The notes under the pieces: model-generated
Database searches by the model: none
Seen by the model: the letters and a program-made list of their open reading frames with translations, nothing else
What the model was told of the DNA's origin: nothing
Source: an uncultured Eubacteriales bacterium
GTDB lineage: Bacteria; Bacillota; Clostridia; Lachnospirales; Lachnospiraceae
Assembly: GCA_900313855.1 (NCBI GenBank)
Contig: OMSZ01000172.1
Coordinates: forward strand, 1 to 17,337
DNA: 17,337 bases
Reading direction: 5' to 3'
In this document: positions 14,511 through 17,337 of the stretch, in pieces
Layout of the letters: the number at the start of each line of letters is the position of its first letter
How positions within the stretch are numbered: the stretch's first letter is position 1
Made by a program: the position numbers and the translations under genes

Positions 14511-17057
14511 TTATCGCTTACCATACAACATAAGTCTTACCGCTGTACGGAACTTAAGCGCAAGCTTAACAGGTTTGCTACCAAGCAATATATTCTGCTG
14601 CTTGATAGTCATCTTCTGCTCTTTTATCACTTCCTCAAGCTCTGCCTGTTTTGCGACAAGCTTCTCACGTTTTTCCTTTGTTACCGTGAGGCTGCTGGAT
14701 TTCACTTTAAGCTTATCACTTGTGACTTTAAGCTTATACGTAACAAAATCCTCCGGTGATGATTTTAGCATCATCTCATAATCTTCATACATCCACGGTC
14801 TGTGGTAGTAATCAGCAGGATGATCTCCAATACCGAAATCCTTAAATGACTGATTAACCAGATAATCATATAACATTCTGTAATTATCAAAGCTTTTCTG
14901 TAATCCGAGTGAAACAAGAAATCCACTCAATGCTCTGTTGATAAAGCTTTGCTCAACATCTCCCTTGTAATCCTCTTTACCCTTTAATTCATCAAACACA
15001 GCCTCATAGGAATGAATAGCGCAGAATGGATCAACTCCTGCGGTGTTAGTCAGTCCATAGGTGGTTGAGATGCGGTACAACATCAGTTTATCACTTACAG
15101 TTGATATTCTTTTGGCATAGTAGTACGCCATTATTACAAAATAGGTATCATTAGCCTGTCTTCTTGCTTCAAACCTCAACTCATGTTCTTCGATGAAGCT
15201 TCTTAGATAAAACTTATTCCATGGTACATTCGTTGAAAAATTAAATATATACGCCCCCATATCCTCCCTTGAAAATGGTCTTTTCTCAGGAAGAAGCGGT
15301 TCATTGAGATAAAGAGCTGTACGTATCTCTTTATCCTTATCCTCGTCATATCTGTTAGCGGAGCAGACAACTATCTCCGCATTTGTCCTCTCTGCCTCTA
15401 CATACAGCTTTTCTAACGCATTGATCTTAAATATATCATCCGAATCCCAGAAAACAACGTATTTACCGGTAGCAACAGCAAGTCCGTTATTCCTTGCTAC
15501 ACCTGCATATTGATTTTGTTGATGAATGATCTTAAATCTGGCGTCACGAGCCGCAAATTCATCTAATATCTTATCACTTCCATCGTTAGAACCATCATCA
15601 ACACATATGATCTCTATATCCTTTAAAGATTGATTGGCAACACTTTTAAGAGTACCTTCAAGATAATCGATCACATTATAAACAGGCATGATAACCGATA
15701 CCTTAGGGTTATCAACAGGATTTGCAAAAGCCTCTATACCTTCGACACCATTTTTACCAAAAACGGATGGCTCCATCAGCCTCTTCTCAAGCTCAACGTC
15801 CTTCGCTATATAATGCTTTTTAAGAGCCTCCTCCCCAAAGACAATATTCTTGATCCTCTCGGTAGCATGACCGTCACACGAAGCCATAAACTTCTCTCTA
15901 AAGGCAATTACCTTATCACGTTCAAATCTCTCATCTATATGCTTTATATAATCGATCATTTCTTCATTAGTCTTACATACAGGTCCCGGAGCAAGCTCAA
16001 AATAATCATAATAGAAGCCTCTCCAGTCAAAATACTCATCAAGATCATAAGCAAAGAATATCATCGGTCTCTCAAAAAGCGAATATTCAAATACTAATGA
16101 TGAATAATCCGAAATACAGATATCACTTACACAAAGAAGTTCATCTATCGCCATTGAATCAGTAAAATCATAGGCAAACTCTTTGTATTCTTCGGGTATT
16201 TCCGGACGCACCTTTACATTCGGATGATGCTTGAACAACAAGAGATATTCATCAGAAAAAGCTTCACAAAACGCTTTAACATCAAAGCAATCCGGAGATG
16301 TTGCCGTTGCCACACGTCCCCTAAATGTCGGAGCGAAAAGAATTATCTTTTTGTTCTTCGCCTGTGGAAGCAGTTTATATAATTTATTATAAGCAGAATT
16401 AATAAATGTTCCATCATAGAAAACATCCGTCCTGCTGTTTCCGACTCCCTGAACAATTCCTTTGGTTTCTATATTCATAGCCTCTTCATAAGCCCATATT
16501 ACTTCCGGCGAGCTTACTGTTACCAATGAATAATTCTTATTAAACGGATATTTGAGCATATTGCGTCTGTTATCACCAAAGATAAGATCCGCAGTGCTCA
16601 TTCCAAATTTCTTAAACGCTCCGCAGCCATGCCACAGCTGAGCTTCAAAGGTTTCAGGTCTAAGCTTAACAGAACTTACTACATTAGATGCCTCATTCAT
16701 AAATATATATTTTGCATCCGCAATGTCCTTGATCATTTCCTTACAGCGCTTGACATGATTAGGTCTTGGAATAAATGATGTTCTCAGATAATGTTCATGT
16801 ATATCAAAATTATAATTCTCTTTAAGATCATTATATAAAACAGAAAAGCTGTTAGAAATCTTCGGCTGTCTCAACTCTATGAAAACAACCTTATCCTCCT
16901 TAACTGGCTGCTTTGAATACTTCTTATATATAGAAGGATACAAAAGCTTTAGGGTATAGAATTTGTGCCATCTGTTTCTTACCCTTGTAAACTGCCTTCT
17001 GATAAAGCCTATTCCTCTCTTAAAAATATTCTTACTCTTCTCCTGTTCCTGAGCCAT
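14511..17057 (-). CDS. Fusion of CDP-glycerol glycerophosphotransferase (TagB/TagF-like) and GT2 glycosyltransferase
   Basis: This is an 848-residue protein without a signal peptide, probably cytoplasmic at the membrane face (basic residues 1-50). Residues about 57-410 match the CDP-glycerol glycerophosphotransferase family: QLWHGCGAFKKFG (140-152) in place of the usual WHGTPLKK, FAPTFRG (241-247), KHHP (276-279) and SDYSS (316-320) with E324. Residues about 451-665 are a family 2 glycosyltransferase: VSVIMPVYN (453-461), DDGSNDGS (487-494) and the DSD metal motif (538-540). A lysine- and glutamate-rich probable coiled coil covers about 790-825. Such enzymes add glycerol phosphate from CDP-glycerol and a sugar from a nucleotide sugar to teichoic acid or capsule precursors. 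GGAGGA lies six bases before the ATG. The gene stands alone, between the glycyl-tRNA synthetase terminator and the convergent hairpin; I could not call its promoter in 17058-17141. Polymer and sugar identity cannot be read from sequence. Confidence 0.9.
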   Translation of the reverse strand: MAQEQEKSKNIFKRGIGFIRRQFTRVRNRWHKFYTLKLLYPSIYKKYSKQPVKEDKVVFIELRQPKISNSFSVLYNDLKENYNFDIHEHYLRTSFIPRPNHVKRCKEMIKDIADAKYIFMNEASNVVSSVKLRPETFEAQLWHGCGAFKKFGMSTADLIFGDNRRNMLKYPFNKNYSLVTVSSPEVIWAYEEAMNIETKGIVQGVGNSRTDVFYDGTFINSAYNKLYKLLPQAKNKKIILFAPTFRGRVATATSPDCFDVKAFCEAFSDEYLLLFKHHPNVKVRPEIPEEYKEFAYDFTDSMAIDELLCVSDICISDYSSLVFEYSLFERPMIFFAYDLDEYFDWRGFYYDYFELAPGPVCKTNEEMIDYIKHIDERFERDKVIAFREKFMASCDGHATERIKNIVFGEEALKKHYIAKDVELEKRLMEPSVFGKNGVEGIEAFANPVDNPKVSVIMPVYNVIDYLEGTLKSVANQSLKDIEIICVDDGSNDGSDKILDEFAARDARFKIIHQQNQYAGVARNNGLAVATGKYVVFWDSDDIFKINALEKLYVEAERTNAEIVVCSANRYDEDKDKEIRTALYLNEPLLPEKRPFSREDMGAYIFNFSTNVPWNKFYLRSFIEEHELRFEARRQANDTYFVIMAYYYAKRISTVSDKLMLYRISTTYGLTNTAGVDPFCAIHSYEAVFDELKGKEDYKGDVEQSFINRALSGFLVSLGLQKSFDNYRMLYDYLVNQSFKDFGIGDHPADYYHRPWMYEDYEMMLKSSPEDFVTYKLKVTSDKLKVKSSSLTVTKEKREKLVAKQAELEEVIKEQKMTIKQQNILLGSKPVKLALKFRTAVRLMLYGKR

Positions 17058-17141
17058 TATTATTCCTCCATACTCTTACCTTCAAGACTCGCACCTTTAA
17101 GTCTTTGTAAAGGGCATCTCTATCTTAAGTATAATAGTAGA

Positions 17142-17167
17142 AAAACAGGGGTATCCATCCCTGTTTT
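17142..17167 (-). terminator. Intrinsic terminator after glycyl-tRNA synthetase
   Basis: A 9-bp stem (17142-17150 with 17159-17167) reads AAAACAGGG then CCCTGTTTT on the minus strand, followed by a further T. It starts 11 bases after the synthetase stop codon and separates that gene from the downstream glycerophosphotransferase. Confidence 0.8.
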
Positions 17168-17178
17168 CCTGATTAATC

Positions 17179-17337
17179 CTAATACTCAAATTTCTTCTCA
17201 AAGTATGCCTTAAGATCTTCTATCTTAATTCTCTCCTGTTCCATAGAATCACGATCACGAACAGTAACTGCATTATCCTCTTCCGAATCAAAATCATAGG
17301 TTACGCAGAACGGTGTTCCGATCTCATCCTGTCTTCT
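17179..17337 (-). CDS. glyQS: Glycyl-tRNA synthetase, single-chain class II type (C-terminal 52 residues only)
   Basis: The frame is open from the right edge to a TAG stop at 17179-17181. The visible residues include [13 protein letters not shown], then [11 protein letters not shown], ending in [12 protein letters not shown]. This is the typical end of the anticodon-binding domain of the alpha2-type glycyl-tRNA synthetase, which charges tRNA-Gly with glycine in the cytoplasm. The two-subunit GlyQ/GlyS enzyme has a different C-terminus. A terminator follows at once, so this is the last gene of its transcript. Confidence 0.92.
   Translation of the reverse strand, partial: RRQDEIGTPFCVTYDFDSEEDNAVTVRDRDSMEQERIKIEDLKAYFEKKFEY

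Noticed and set aside
15630..16097. Plus-strand 155-codon open frame
   Set aside because: It is antisense to the glycerophosphotransferase-GT2 gene, with no recognisable domain or ribosome site.
17058..17141. Promoter for the glycerophosphotransferase-GT2 gene
   Set aside because: TATACT- and TATTAT-like boxes exist on the minus strand, but none has a credible -35 box at 16-18 bases, so I did not call one.

Overview
The window looks like chromosome of a low-GC anaerobic Firmicute, most likely in the Lachnospiraceae. The reasons are an AT-rich sequence, strong AAGGAGG-type ribosome sites, a group B-like [FeFe] hydrogenase, a single-chain class II glycyl-tRNA synthetase, Big2-type Ig repeats and LtaS-like phosphoglycerol transferases. 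The genus call is inference. Genes fill nearly all of it. No tRNA, rRNA, CRISPR array or insertion sequence was seen.

Layout, left to right. Bases 1-1428 (minus) are most of an [FeFe] hydrogenase with N-terminal ferredoxin-like clusters, cut by the left edge. Bases 1497-3146 (minus) are a secreted protein with three Ig-like domains and a glycerophosphodiester phosphodiesterase domain. Bases 3337-4551 (plus) are an AlaA-type aminotransferase, transcribed divergently from the previous gene. A bidirectional terminator (4572-4611) separates it from a three-gene minus-strand operon: a secreted right-handed beta-helix protein (10927-9281), then two LtaS-like membrane proteins (9260-6735 and 6719-4635), with gaps of 20 and 15 bases. 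A divergent control region (10928-11214) leads to a large plus-strand surface protein (11215-14424) with three Ig-like repeats and a long beta-helix. It is a paralogue of the first operon gene. A perfect 18-bp hairpin (14451-14494) separates it from a minus-strand fusion of a CDP-glycerol glycerophosphotransferase domain and a GT2 glycosyltransferase (17057-14511). The right edge holds the C-terminus of glycyl-tRNA synthetase and its terminator.

From about 4.6 kb to 17.1 kb the theme is the cell surface. The fusion protein should build glycerol-phosphate or sugar-linked polymer in the cytoplasm. The two LtaS-like proteins should transfer phosphoglycerol outside the membrane. The two beta-helix proteins are exported and share a set of conserved polar residues that look like an active or binding site. 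The GDPD protein nearby could hydrolyse glycerophosphodiesters outside the cell. The proposal is a surface-polymer module in which secreted beta-helix proteins work with dedicated phosphoglycerol transferases. The individual domain calls are firm; the shared pathway is inference. The hydrogenase, aminotransferase and GlyRS are housekeeping or metabolic neighbours with no visible link to this theme.
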